DNA of 31,591 nucleotides from Gymnopus androsaceus JB14. Its lineage: Eukaryota; Basidiomycota; Agaricomycetes; Agaricales; Omphalotaceae. A program made the position numbers and the translations under genes. Shown here piece by piece: positions 10,689 through 23,810 of this stretch. Each line of letters starts with the position of its first letter. Position 1 is the stretch's first letter. Location of the stretch: contig ML769944.1 in the NCBI GenBank assembly GCA_009733575.1, forward strand, positions 1-31,591, in the 5' to 3' direction. Under the pieces are notes generated by a model. The model was not told where the DNA came from, did no database searches, and saw only the letters and a program-made list of their open reading frames with translations.

Positions 10689-11279
10689 ATGTCACTGATC
10701 CTTGACTCTGTTTCTTCAGTGCTGGAAGCAAAAAAATCTCTGAAGAGCCTCTTCACTCGTACGAACCGCAGTGATCAAGGCTCCGAGTCTAGGCCCCCTC
10801 TCCACCACCTTCACCGCCAATGGAAGGCGCTGGAGGCGCGGGAAGCTTCCATTGAGGAAGATGAAGCCATCGCTCGGCTACGAGAGTCGCCTCTCTTGGC
10901 TCGCATCCCCGGCATGAAGGATGGATCTAAGCCATCCCTCAATGGCTTCAACGTCTCTCACTCCAGTCTCGATTCGAATAGCTCCTCCGAGTCTGTTCAC
11001 AGTATGGAGGGCTTTACCCTTATTCAAATTGGGCCCCTGCCTGAGGGCTGGTTCGCCGTGCCTTCCGCCATCGAGATCAAGTTCAACGATCTCGCTGGTC
11101 AAGGATATTGCAGCGATAGGGATGTGCATGTCATTGCCTATGATAAAAGGGCCGACTCGGAGCGGCGCATCTATGTCGAATTTCCTACCCACCTTGACGC
11201 TACCATCTTTGTCAATAAATGGTCTGCGTCGCAGCCAAAAGGTTTCGAAGATGTTTCGGCCGAAATTCTAGCGTTGTGA
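10689..11279 (+). CDS. Hypothetical intronless protein, 196 residues
   Basis: The frame is open from ATG 10689 (MSLILDSVSSVLEAKKSLK) to a TGA at 11277-11279. I prefer this start over the in-frame 10479 ATG because the sequence before it looks non-coding. The N-terminal third is basic and probably helical (KKSLKSLFTRTNRSDQG; RQWKALEAREASIEEDEAI). A Ser-rich linker follows (HSSLDSNSSSESVHS). The C-terminal half forms a compact, probably beta-rich domain (GFTLIQIGPLPEGWFAVPSA; DVHVIAYDKRADSERRIYVE). There is no signal peptide or membrane segment. I do not recognise the family. Composition and the absence of stops across about 590 bp support a real gene. Confidence 0.65.
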   Translation: MSLILDSVSSVLEAKKSLKSLFTRTNRSDQGSESRPPLHHLHRQWKALEAREASIEEDEAIARLRESPLLARIPGMKDGSKPSLNGFNVSHSSLDSNSSSESVHSMEGFTLIQIGPLPEGWFAVPSAIEIKFNDLAGQGYCSDRDVHVIAYDKRADSERRIYVEFPTHLDATIFVNKWSASQPKGFEDVSAEILAL

Positions 11280-11519
11280 TCATGATTTCCTATCCATTCC
11301 TCCTTAGTAGCTCCGCCGACTAAGGACTTTCTTTCTCCTTGTAATGACTAGTTTCTTGTATCAACCATGTCATGTTATTTCTTTACCCTGTACTCATTCA
11401 TTCTAATACATTCTACTGCATTGAGATGGAGCCACTTATAAAGACTGCTACGCTTTTGGTCCGGCGGGAAAAGCCGGTGCCAAAGCGTCAGATAGCAAGG
11501 TTTAGCGCCCAATTGGTCA

Positions 11520-11660
11520 TCAGTTCTGTTTTTTTCGAGTTAAGGGATGTGCAACGCATTCCTGATTCTCTAACACCTAGAAAGCATAAATTCATCCTCC
11601 AGAGCTGGCATGTTAACTGTTTCAAATCCTTCCACATAATGACTCTCCACAAAATATCAT
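11520..11660 (+). pseudogene. Decayed inverted copy of part of the adjacent membrane-protein gene
   Basis: The plus strand here encodes PDSLTPRKHKFILQSWHVN-CFKSF, which parallels IDSLTPEEHNFTLQGGHVN-GFKSL in the 11702-12902 gene on the opposite strand. The DNA similarity is direct as well (GATTCTCTAACACCT against GATTCTCTGACGCCT, and CATGTTAACTGTTTCAA against CATGTTAACGGTTTCAA). Only the middle extracellular part of the gene is represented, and the flanks have diverged. It lies about 40 bp past the stop codon of the parent gene, in inverted orientation, so it reflects a local inverted duplication that has since decayed. Confidence 0.7.
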
Positions 11661-11701
11661 CAAGTATAATATTTGAATATCGTATGTATTAAATGAAGTA
11701 A

Positions 11702-12902
11702 TTAAGGAGCTTGAGTTTTGCGATCCCCAATGTGAAAACTCACACCTCTCTCCATTCGGCTCTCATCATAAGCTGGAGGTGCCTCATCCCGAGCTTCGTC
11801 ATCCTCAAGATTAACTGGTCCCACTACTGGGTATGGCAGAATTGCTCTAGAAGCAGTATTGTGTTGCATTGCAGACGTTCCAGGACCAGCACTGGGCCCA
11901 GGATTCTGTGGCTGCAAAATGGGAGCTGGGTAATTAAGGCCATTGTGTAGCGAATGAGAATAAGGCGAAGGTCGAAGATCCGAGGTCCAAGCACTAGTGG
12001 TAGGAGAAATCGGATCTATTGTGATCCTCCTCCGTTTCAAGTTATACCAACGTTTTCTTTTCCTCCGTTGGAGGAAAAACCATAACATAGCAGCGGCCAG
12101 CAAGAAGAAAGCAACGCTAACAGCAACTGCTGGACCAATTATGCTTGACAGACTCTTTTTGGAGGCTGATCCTTGAGAAGCTACTTTCTGGCTGTGTAGC
12201 TACAGGTGAAGAGGAAGCAGAAGAAGTATTTGAAGATCCCAAAGGTCGAATCAAAAGCTCTGTGGATATTTTTAGTAGCAGATCTTCAAACGGCCAAACT
12301 GTTGTAGCGCACGTGTAAACCATCTTATCCAGGAGTACCAGGGACTTGAAACCGTTAACATGACCGCCCTGAAGGGTAAAATTGTGCTCCTCAGGCGTCA
12401 GAGAATCGATTGCGAACACGGGAACGTTGTAGTCGTCAAACACCGGCGTTTCCTGGTGCAATCTCTACAAACGTCCCTTTCAATTCCCCGTCGATGTAGA
12501 AACTCATGTCGGAATCACCGTCTGGACTGGTCGAACTCTCTGCGATAGCGCAGAAGACGTACAGCGCAGTGCCTAAAAAAACCGACACCATGATGAACCA
12601 CGACGCGCGCGAGTAAAAAAAATACTTACCATTAAACAACATGCTAGCCATGATAGGAATGTTCGCAAAATCGCTGCTTCCAGGAGCAGGGTAGAACTAA
12701 AATGGTGGAAAAAATCAACGAAAGCGTCCAAGTTCAAAGTGTGAAGATATCTTACAGTATTATCATGCCAAGTTTCGTTAAACATCAAATCCGCCTGAGG
12801 ATTTGCAGTACACGTAGGACATGGTACTGAAGCGTTCCTCGTATTCCAGGCTGGCAGATAAATTATAGAGGGATCACTGTCGTCGATCGTCACGTTTGCC
12901 AT
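11702..12902 (-). CDS. Single-pass membrane protein with N-terminal extracellular domain (DDSDPSI type), frame breaks
   Basis: Exons (minus): 12902-12756, 12696-12630, then 12572 to 11702. The start is ATG at 12902 (MANVTIDDSDPSIIYLPAW). The extracellular part has N-glycosylation sequons and a beta-sandwich-like segment (ALYVFCAIAES; MSFYIDGELKGTF). A Ser/Thr-rich stalk follows (SSNTSSASSSPVATQ). The transmembrane helix is near 12080-12160 (IIGPAVAVSVAFFLLAAAML), followed by a basic stop-transfer (QRRKRKRWYNLKRRR) and a Pro-rich cytoplasmic tail containing a PPAY motif. Many agaric genomes carry proteins of this layout; their role is not established. Frame breaks lie near 12443-12447 and 12185-12187, each cured by deleting one base. 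An optional 53-nt intron (12312-12260, GTGCGC...ACAG) would need a third one-base correction, so I leave it out. Confidence 0.7.
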
Positions 12903-13881
12903 GTACCAGCCTAACGTATACTTCAAGCGATCTTAATAGAGGTGGAATCGAAATAGAACGCCCGCGTTGAAAGAAACAAAGAAAACGAGAGTAGAAGAAT
13001 CTAAAAAGATCGTTTGAAGGGAATGAGAGAAGTGGGAGGAGGAAAGAAGGAAGCGATAAACCAGAACGGTCATACCAGTGGTTTCAAGATGGGAACCGAT
13101 TGCCCCTCCACGACGCAGGAACGACCAACTATTGCATCCTGCTGATAGTATCTGTTACATACATAGATATATGAAGGAACATGTAAGTGCAGAAATAGGA
13201 GTAAATGATGACGGGCGTGCCGTTGTTGCAACGAACAATAGCAAAGAAAGAAAGCCGACCGGATATTGGCCACGATGACTGTAAAGGAACCGCTATATGG
13301 ATACCAGTTGAGCGCTCCGGAGAAGTATGACTGCGGATAACAATGCCATTTTGAACCGCCGCCTCAGCGCCCATGTCTCCAGCGAGATCCGAGTCCAGGA
13401 TGAGCAGTCTGAAGCCTTGCTGTGAGCGATCTGATTGCAGCGTTCTGATTTCAGTTCAACCTTTCGGATTCTGTGTCTGTGGAAAGCTGCCCCCGCATCG
13501 AGACGCGAAATATCATGCCACATCGTCGGGCGTGGCGAGAGTACTTGGGTGTTGCAATCGATCTTTGAAGATGTACCTCCCGTAGATTTGACCTCGTTGG
13601 CTTTAAGTATACGATCTCGATCTCGTTGGCCATGCATTACATGTGCAAGTTGTAGAACAGATCGACCTTGAGACCGCGAGAAATGTTAATGGAGAAGGTC
13701 AAAGATTTCTTCTAACTTTGGAAGCAAGTACAATATCAGAATCCTTCTTCGCGCTCTTCGTCTAAAAAAGTGCTTCCACCAACTCGCAACATCACCGTCG
13801 GGTGATGAATTAGTAGACGGAAGACAAGATGCGGGGTTTTCCGTGGACTATACCAAGTGCTATGTAGGAAGAAACCGGCGA
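12903..13881. other. Intergenic region with unassigned minus-strand open frames
   Basis: No gene is supported in this 979-bp stretch. The minus strand has a 114-codon open frame (13637-13293) that includes RLDAGAAFHRHRIRKVELKS and might be a detached piece of the F-box-like gene just upstream. I cannot link it by splice sites, so I do not annotate it. The 5' leader and promoter of the membrane-protein gene should lie around 12903-13080. Confidence 0.4.
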
Positions 13882-14548
13882 TTAGTCTGATAATAAAGCA
13901 ATGTGGACGTACGATGCTTCCGGACAAACGGCACATAAAAAGTGCGTCAGTCTTGGACAGTCGGTGACGGTTGAAGTAACCCAAGACGATGTTGAGAACC
14001 TGAAAGGAACGACTTGGAGACTGTCTTTGTGTTGTTCAATATGGTACTCAAAAGTGTCTCTTCCTCTGCGAACAAGGTTCCGAGATTTCCAATGGACGGC
14101 ATTCGACAGCAGGCGGATATTCGGGTACGAGTGACTCGGAGGTAACCTGTTACTGAGTCTAAAATACCGGAAGTTGAGGAGGATATTTCGAGGGGCTTTT
14201 GAATCTCTGTGTTTTGAATCCTCACTTCAGAATCCGAGCTTTTAAATCCGGAGACTTGGTATGTCGCACAAGGCTTGAAAGGGCAGTGGCGCCATCTGAA
14301 ATACGATTCAAGTTTGAAGAAATTCGAGCATGTGCACTTTCAGACATACCAATTTCCAAGCGAATCAAGCGCAGCAGAACTACGGCATATAGATCTTGAG
14401 CTAAGCCGTTCTTCAGAACTGAACATTCGATGATGCATTCCGCTAAAGCGAGGCGACATGAAAAACATAAGTTCCAAGTTCTTGATGCACGATCTGCACG
14501 ATGCAGGACGAGGAGAGACACAGATTCGCATATAGCTAGCGATGACAC
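13882..14548 (-). CDS. F-box-like protein, short or truncated, three exons
   Basis: On the minus strand I join the exon ending ...LLRLIRLEI with the next after a 54-nt intron (GTATGT...TTTCAG), giving DGATALSSLVRHTKSPDLKARILK. A 67-nt intron (GTGAGG...TTTTAG) then leads to LSNRLPPSHSYPNIRLLSN..., ending VHIALLSD-stop at 13882-13884. The beginning LALAECIIECSVLKNG resembles the opening of fungal F-box domains, and the LVRHTKSPDLKARI segment resembles the region after it in agaric F-box proteins, which recruit substrates to SCF ubiquitin ligases. The start is uncertain: ATG 14548 is in frame, but ATG 14459 fits the domain better if one base is removed near 14452. The protein lacks the usual long repeat region, so it may be truncated. 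It is divergently arranged with SRP68, 120 bp away. Confidence 0.45.
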
Positions 14549-14668
14549 GATACTGGAGACTAAGTAGCGATCTGGAGTAGTCTTGTATTGAACTGAGAAA
14601 AAGTGGCGGAAGATAAGCGCCAGGAGCGTCGGTGCATTGATTAGCGCTCGTCTCGTCTTTCTTCCTCG

Positions 14669-16970
14669 ATGATTGAATTCAGAGGTCCGTTATCCAGCGA
14701 AATAACACTCAATGTGCTAATCTAACTCTTGTGGCTAGCTCTTCTCATCGCTCACGAACAACAGAGTGCCTACGGGCTGCGGTATGATGATTTTACGAGA
14801 TACCGGTACGCCTATTTTACTCTCATCCTACTTCAACAACTCATTCCTGCAGAAAACACTGTGCAAATCGCACCCATCGTCTCCGTTCTTCCCTAAAAAT
14901 GACCCACGGAAAGGGCCGGGAATTCAAAAAACTTCCTTCACTAACTTCAGCCAACCTCGAATCGATAAAGCCAGCACATCTAGAGCTTCTTCTACTAGAA
15001 TCAGAGCGCGCTTGGGCTTACGCCATGGAACTTAATGGGAAAGCTGATGCTGAAGTCGACTCAGGAAGCAAGTTTCGACACCATTCCACTGGCCGTTTTC
15101 GGCGTTCAATCAACTGGGCAACTCAGCTTCTCTCTCTTTCTCAGAGCCTCTTTGCTGCCTCCTCCCCCGCTCATTAGCGCACATGACTTGTTAGAAGCCA
15201 CAGCGTACACCCTCCTACTCAACGGCCGGTTCCTGTTGAGTCGGGAAGATCACGAAGATGCGCTATCCCAGCTTTGTGTAGCCCGATATGTCCTCGATCT
15301 CCTAGCGTCTCATGCACAGACTTCGAGAGACCATGCTTTGGCTGTACTTTGGATTGACCAGGTCGGTCCTTTGATACGATGGTCGGCACATCAAATGGGG
15401 AGAGCCAAAGCATACGACGTTGACGCCATCGTGCGGGATGTTGCTCCCAAGCATATCGGAGACTTGGTGGAAGGCTGGGATGGTGTGCTTGCCAAGTTTA
15501 AGGAGGAGGGAGATCAAACAACGAGTTCGACCTTGAAAGGGAAAGGCGGTAAAGCAGGGAAATTGGACTCGAGCAAGCTCATGTGGGAAGGCGAAGTGGT
15601 TCCCGTGAGGAACCCTGAACTAGTGGATGTGTTATTGCGGGTACAGGGTGCCGAGGAAAAGCTGTCGTCTTCCAAGCAGGATTCCAAAACCCCATCTAAA
15701 AGCAAGGGTAAAGGAGGAAAGAAAGCCGCAGTTGCGGCATACGATGCTGTTCTCGCTGCACTCAGTGACGCGGAGGACGTAGCAAGGAAGTTGAATGAGG
15801 CGCAGAAGGTGAGTGTAAAACCCTGGTTCCTTGCGACATAACTACATCTATCTTGCTAGTCCTCTTCTTCTACCTTCCCCGCCGACTCATCCGGAGGTCA
15901 ATCAGGCACAGGCCAAGCACGCGATATGCACTTTGTGCATACTTACATCGTCTATCGACTTTTGTCCAAGCGTATTCAGCGGGATCTACTGTTGGTCGAT
16001 GCGTTGACGGAGGAATCCACTAACTCGAGCTCTGCTGCAACATCAAGCTCTGCGATACTACAATAGCGTCGACCCCCGTCTTCATCCAGCACTCATCAAG
16101 CTTCTTGATACAATCTTGCAATCCCTCGCGCAGATGCGTACATTGAGCATCGTGGATGACAGCCCGGAATTGAGTGCGAGTGTGGAGGGCAGAGTGGAAT
16201 GGACTAAAGCACGGAGGTAAGTTGGTTTTATCCACCTTCGTTGTTTTCGTGGCGTTACGTTTCAAATTACGTTCGATCTATTTTCGACTGTCTTTTGCGT
16301 CTACATCTATCTAGTCGTTCATCCGACTAATCATTTGACTCCACTTTCTAGATGCCTCACCCTATCCCTCTGCTACGGCTCTCCTCCAAACACCAAAGAC
16401 GCCAAATACGCCGAAGCCCTAATTCTTCTCCAACATGCAGGTGTCCATTTACGATCAGCGCGTCAAGGAGGGCTCGATACCATCGAAAGCGACTCCGCCG
16501 AGGACCCAAACGCCGGCGTAAATGAATTCTATCCCCTAACGAAATCAGGTGTGGATGCACTCGACAACAGCGTCGCTCGTTTGGGGACGGAGTATAAACG
16601 GGCTTGGATGGATAAGGGTGTAGTCGGGGCGGAAGGGGAGGATGGCAAGAAAACGAAGAAACCGACGTTCTTCAATATCGCGTTGAACTATGCTGTTGAT
16701 TTGGATGATCCGGTGTTAATGGGGAGGCTGAGGGAGAGAGCCGGGAAGGCTCCTGTTCCCACTCCTGCTCCTCCTTCGCAACGTCCTGGATCTGATGCTC
16801 GTGTTGCACCGACACCCAAGACACCTGCAGCGGCGAAGGGGAAGACGTTGGAGGATAATATAAGCCGGAGTGGGACGCCTGAGCCTAAACCCGCTGCGGC
16901 GAATTCGAATTCGGGTAGGGGAAGTGGTGGGCTTAGTGGGTTGTTGGGTGGATGGTGGGGACGGAGTTGA
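14669..16970 (+). CDS. SRP68: Signal recognition particle subunit SRP68, five exons, two +1 frame breaks
   Basis: Exons: 14669-14684, 14739-14805, 14853-15808, 15860-16216, 16352-16970, giving about 670 residues. SRP68 binds the SRP RNA with SRP72 as a heterodimer and is needed for co-translational targeting to the ER. The N-terminal RNA-binding domain is evident: ALLIAHEQQSAYGLRYDDF, then TRYRKHCANRTHRLRSSLK, then THGKGREFKKLPSLTS, and later ESERAWAYAMEL. Helical repeats follow (SAHDLLEATAYTLLLNGRF; LLDTILQSLAQMRTLSIVD). The C-terminus is low-complexity, Pro/Ala then Gly-rich (GLSGLLGGWWGRS). The 16-nt first exon (MIEFR) is inferred from splice sites and from phase. Extra bases lie in the C5 run at 15164-15168 and in the AA at 16062-16063; removing one base at each restores all phases. 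Confidence 0.9.
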
Positions 16971-17375
16971 TTCGAGCGCGACTGGAAGCTGGAGCTCATA
17001 AATGAGTTTAGGAAAATGTGTACAGTACATGTACAACGTCGAAGTGATATATTCCTCTGCGAATGAAAGCCAATTTTACTGCTCATCGATGCTCTCCGTG
17101 ACTACTGCGGTCGACTCCGGTCTAGTTAACATTTAGGAAGTCTTGTAGCCACATGGTTGAAGAGGTTCAATTCACTACTTGTCTGGTACCACAATCATCG
17201 TTATACGTTATAATAAATAAATAAATAGGAGGGGCGAACGAGGATGAAAATAAATAAAGTTTTCAAAAAGAGGGGCAGTACTGTATCAGTATCAGTAAGG
17301 CGCGGGCTGCGATATACAACGAGAAGAATGGACGCAGAGGGTACTCTATCAATAATCTCCAACGTTATTCGTTAA
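16971..17375. other. Convergent 3' flanks of SRP68 and the DUF4185-like gene
   Basis: This is 405 bp with no gene. It includes an AT-rich TAAATAAATAAATA tract near 17212-17226 that probably belongs to the 3' untranslated region or polyadenylation signals of one or both convergent genes. Confidence 0.5.
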
Positions 17376-18507
17376 CTACTCCCACTGCACCAACACTAAA
17401 GAAGTCGTGTAATAGGAAGACGAGTCCATCTTGGTGTAGCTCAAGTAGATATTCTTACCATTCCCCTCATCCTCACTCAGACCTGGATGCGCCTGTTGAG
17501 AGTATCCGGCGAAATACAAGCCAGCAGGAGCCGTGTAAAAGGTTTTCGGTGTAGCCCATGGACCCTCCGGACTGGGAGCGGTGGTGATCTGGAAAACAGA
17601 GTTGTCTCCAGTAATCTGGAGAGCCAATCCACACAAACGATCCAAAGTAGCTGCTGTAGTAGAATGTCCCCTGTTGTCCTGTCCCCGCATTAGCTACGGC
17701 TTGTGTTGAATCAGTAACACTGGGTTGCGTCTGATCCCAAGTAGCGCTACTCGGGTGGTAGTAGTAGTACTGTGAGATATCCTCGATGCTCGAGATGCTG
17801 ACTTTAGCAAGCGCGATGCCATCGCTCAACGCTCCGTACAGATAAGCTGTACCGTCGCTGACGACCCATCCGTAATCTCCGTACGCAGGAGCACCAGCAG
17901 GATAGAAATTCTCGCTGACCAGCGTCACTGGGGGAAGAGTAGCCTCCGCTTGGCTAGTCGCGTAGTCGGAACGGTATAGACTGGTTGGCGGATTGGGATT
18001 CAGCTGTGTAAGATTGGCGTCTGCGAGGTGGACGTTACTGATCCAGGTGTATAGAGATACAGCCCCGTTGCTTCCGTTTACTGGTAATGGAGGTGAGTCC
18101 ACCCAGATTGCCCATCTAGTCGAGTCGGTACAGCCTCCTGCATCACCTCCACACTCGTCTTTGGTGGGTGGGAAGTATGGACCTGTGTTGGCACCATAGC
18201 AGGTCAAGTTGCCGTTTATAATGGCTGGGGTTCCATCGCTGTTGAAGTCGGTCCACGATGCAGTGCTACTGTAGAAGAATTGCGATGTGTCGAATGAATA
18301 GCTACTGGAGTCACGGCAAGTCCAGAGCTCGCGAGACCCAACTCTTGTAGAGGTGCATGAATCTCGGTTTAGGGTGGGGTCCTCGACGGTAGCTACCACC
18401 TGAGGAGTACCGGATACAATGGGCTGTATGATTCGAGGGCGAATGGGCCTGCCTCCAGCCAGAGCGAAGGCTAGGACGACTGAAAGACATAGCAGTGTCC
18501 GCAGCAT
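17376..18507 (-). CDS. Secreted DUF4185-like protein, intronless, one +1 frame break
   Basis: ATG at 18507-18505 opens a signal peptide (MLRTLLCLSVVLAFALAGG). The mature protein contains repeated Trp/Tyr-rich blades such as WAIWVDSPPLPVNGS, GDYGWVVSDGTAYLYGALSD and GTFYYSSYFGSFVWI, and later FQITTAPSPEGPW and GKNIYLSYTKMD. This pattern, a beta-propeller-like fold, resembles fungal secreted proteins annotated with DUF4185 and related to glycosidase-like propellers; no enzymatic activity is established. Several N-glycosylation sequons are present. The total is about 376 residues. One extra base in the GG (CC on the plus strand) at 17624-17625 breaks the frame; without it, VWI continues into ALQITGDNSVF and on to the stop at 17376-17378. 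It is convergent with SRP68. Confidence 0.75.
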
Positions 18508-19308
18508 TATTTGAGACGCAGTGGCTACAGGCGGATGAGGAGAGCAGGAGAAGGACTTATTTCAAACCAAGGCCAAAAAATAAATATCTCAGAGAAAGAA
18601 AGGAATGGAAACGACAGATATTTTGTCACCAGCGAGTTTATAGAGAGAAGAACAACGTGACAATTCCCGAGTTGATGACCCTTACCCCACTTCCCAACCG
18701 CTCCCACAAATTTTTCTTCTGGTTTAATAATGAGTGGTGGACCATTAAAGGCTTGTGATGCATAAAGGAGGCTTCTGGTGATGTACGGAGACGAAGTTCG
18801 CAAGGAGCGAATTCGAAAGAATATAGAGGTGTTAAGTAGGATTGTTATCAGTTGTATCAAATATAGAGTTGATCATGACTGAGGATCTTGAAGGACCATT
18901 CGCTCCATAGGTTCAGTGCCCGCCAAGGTTCCAGATAGCACCCGCGTGATTCGCTCACTGGAGGCAAGTGCTTATCTGCTTTTTTGGGCTAACAAGCTTG
19001 GACAAGGCCGCTGGGCCTGCTATTCCTGCACTCGCTGAGAGCAGCGACGGTACATTGGACTGCCCCGATTTTATGGAGAACGACTTGGACCAATTTGGCC
19101 TCACACAAAAAGGTTGGCCTTTTCGACGATGATCCGATGAAACTTCACTGTGTGTATTTGTCTAACTTGTCTTTCTCGAGCGTCTGCAATCATAAACCCT
19201 TGCCACCCACGTCCAATATCTTTTTCCCCAGCACCCAAGAAATACGCTGTAGAGGCTGCGGACTAGGTTTTGGTGGTAAGTTGGTGGGACTGGTATGGTT
19301 ATTGGTAG

Positions 19309-19538
19309 AAAAAAACTCTGGCGAGATGTGTTTAGGGAGGTGTATAAGGTTGATAAGGAGTTGGCGGTGAATGCGTTCGAGTCGCGTTCCAGAAGGAAAA
19401 GAACTCGTTTGAGGAAATTGATTGAGAAGGTGAGTCTGAGATTGAGTTTTGAATCCGGGACTTGAATTGACGAAGTGTTCGTTGGTAAAATTTGAAACTT
19501 CAAATTAGGAACGAACCAACGACCAGATGCGTATTATT
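19309..19538 (+). pseudogene. Candidate exon pair of an unidentified gene or gene remnant
   Basis: Bases 19309-19429 read LWRDVFREVYKVDKELAVNA and then FESRSRRKRTRLRKLIEK, ending exactly at a GTGAGT donor. An 79-nt intron ends in AAATTAG, and the next exon (19509-19538) adds ERTNDQMRII before another GTAAGT donor. The composition is strongly protein-like: a helical and highly basic segment. I find no clear first exon or stop, and I do not recognise the family. It may be the surviving middle of a decayed gene. Confidence 0.35.
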
Positions 19539-20574
19539 GTAAGTCACTTTTTTCAAGAGGACGATACTTATTCACGTGGAAGCTTAAGAAGTCAAGAAGT
19601 GCCACATGCGGTAAGCGTTGACCGGCCCGTCCTTCTTTTGACCCGAACCACCTCGACTTGATTCCACTCACTTGAGATACCTCTAGAAAAGTATATTATT
19701 GCATGTATCATCGATTGGGCGTCATCGTGCGATAAAGGCTTGAAATTGCTTGAAATTGCAGTCGTCCTCTCAATTGCCCATAGAGTTATTGACTTAATTG
19801 AGCCCAATCACGTCCGGATGCATCTAGGTAACGGTCAAAGCGTTATGTTCGGATGCATCTAGATTAGTCGTCAAATGTTATGCATTCCGTGAGGTAGGTC
19901 CTCGTCCGGTTATCTTTCATTGCCAAGAATGCATGCAGTTGTGTCCAAGTAGCGGTATGTGATCAGTTCATATTCTTATTACGGGCCAAACTAACGCTGG
20001 TTTTGCCATTCAGTGCCAAGGAAGTATTTATTAAAAAAAGGATATTGCACTGGTAAACAATTCTACTACCAGCTCTTGCCAATCACCTCTAAGGTAGCTC
20101 ACTGGAGCTCTGAGACGAACCATTCCAAATCACAGGACATCCGACTCGGACCTGCCTTCCCACTGAGCATGCAAACTCGGCGGTTCACTTGCAAAAAAAC
20201 ACATCTCCGCGTGTTAGAGATTTCGTTGATACTGCCCTTAGATTTCCGATTTTTCCGACACTAACTGGGGATCATGTCCCGAAGAAAATATCGTGAAATG
20301 TACTGAATACGTGAATCTGATGTTCATTTCCCTGCTCATTATACGACCTGCCATTTTGCAACTACCTTGGAATACCCGTACCCTTGAGACGCAATTCATA
20401 CCATATACATACTCAGTTATTTGGTTAATCCTAGTAGGCTAACCATTGAAGTGTGTTAATTTTTTTCTTCATCCGCGCAACCAATACTTACCACCAATAC
20501 TTACCACAGTGTCGCCGTAAGAATCAACACCATAGCATCTAACCTCGAGACGGTGGGCATTCACAAGCGTCACT

Positions 20575-20921
20575 CTGAAACATTTTGAACGGCTATCATA
20601 AACGCAAGAAGAGGAATGAAACAGGTGGCTCTTGGAAAGGAAGAGTATTCAAAGAGAACCCGGCGTGCACTCTGAAGACGAAAAGTCGGCAACTGTTCGT
20701 TCATGCACTCAATAGAGTTACTTACTGATTTATAGTGCCAAATCATATCCGCATCTGGATTATGTTACCGGATGTATCTCAAATATTGTTCGGATACATC
20801 TAGATTACGTAGTCGACATTTTTCTGAAACATTGAACAGCTATTATGGCGAAAGAAGAGGAAGGTGGTCCCTGAAAAGGAAGAGTATTTAAAGAGAACGT
20901 GGGTTGTACCAGGACTTCAAG
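20575..20921 (+). promoter_or_regulatory. Carboxylesterase promoter with duplicated block and TATA-like box
   Basis: Bases 20575-20680 and 20825-20910 are diverged copies: both run from GAAACATT...GAACRGCTAT through AAGAAGAGGAA to GGAAGAGTATTYAAAGAGAAC. The proximal copy has TATTTAAAG at 20885-20893, about 37 bp before the ATG at 20922, a plausible TATA box implying a very short leader. The distal copy has TATTCAAAG instead. Between them, at 20750-20820, lie two CGGATRYATCT motifs also present in pairs at 19811-19865. Confidence 0.5.
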
Positions 20922-23310
<2,389 letters not shown>

Positions 23311-23343
23311 CCTTGGGCGTTCTAGAATGCGAAAAGAACTTTT

Positions 23344-23420
23344 ACGATGCATATATACAATCGCGGTCTGCATAATTTGCAAGTGCGGTCCTATATGGGA
23401 CCCTGCTCTGGTTCAACACC
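23344..23420 (+). other. tRNA-like fold with palindrome in the esterase 3' flank
   Basis: The outer arms ACGAT...ATCGT pair. The near-palindrome GGTCCTATATGGGACC forms a hairpin, and GGTTCAACACC resembles a Pol III B box. In the second copy (26069-26147) the palindrome is perfect and the T-stem pairs better (CGGG/CCCG). The anticodon-like loop has 6 nt instead of 7, so it is unlikely to be a working tRNA; more likely a tRNA-derived remnant. Confidence 0.3.
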
Positions 23421-23810
23421 CGGATCGTCTATTTATCTAGAGACTAGAGATTATTTTAATTACATTTATTCAAAGTATTCCACTATCGGACTTGACAGCT
23501 CCCTATCTGAGTGTTTGAGTAGTAAGCGGTGAATGCAAGCACTACATTTCAAGCGCAATTTCATTGATTTTGGATCTTCAGGCCGATTCTAATCCGATTA
23601 GGTGCATATTGGGTGGCCCTTTATTTGTCGCGGCGCAGGGGGTTTTGGTTTGGTTGGTCCCTGAATGGTATGCAGTTTCTTGTACTTGTATGAGAACTAG
23701 ATTGAGGATACGATATTTCGCTTGTCAAGTTGAATTGGCTGATTCACGAAGAAATGGTTATGGGAGGTTATAGGTGAGTTTGAGTTTTGTTTATTGGTTC
23801 GTTTTCTTCG

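Larger units (their letters stand above)
18508..20921. other. Gene-poor region upstream of the carboxylesterase
   Basis: No complete gene is supported in 2.4 kb. It contains a short coding-like pair of exons (19309-19538) and duplicated promoter-like blocks (19811-19880, 20575-20700, 20740-20920), listed separately. A 13-bp direct repeat, CCAATACTTACCA, occurs twice at 20480-20506. Confidence 0.5.

Noticed and set aside
12260..12312. Extra 53-nt intron in the membrane-protein gene
   Set aside because: Splice sites are acceptable, but using it requires a third frame correction, whereas reading through needs only two.
16688..17086. Minus-strand open frame of 132 codons across the SRP68 end
   Set aside because: It is a shadow of the Pro/Ser-rich C-terminal coding sequence of SRP68 on the opposite strand.
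23564..23773. Hydrophobic 69-codon frame in the esterase 3' flank
   Set aside because: The segment is interrupted by the 77-bp gap in copy 2, has no splice partners and looks like chance.
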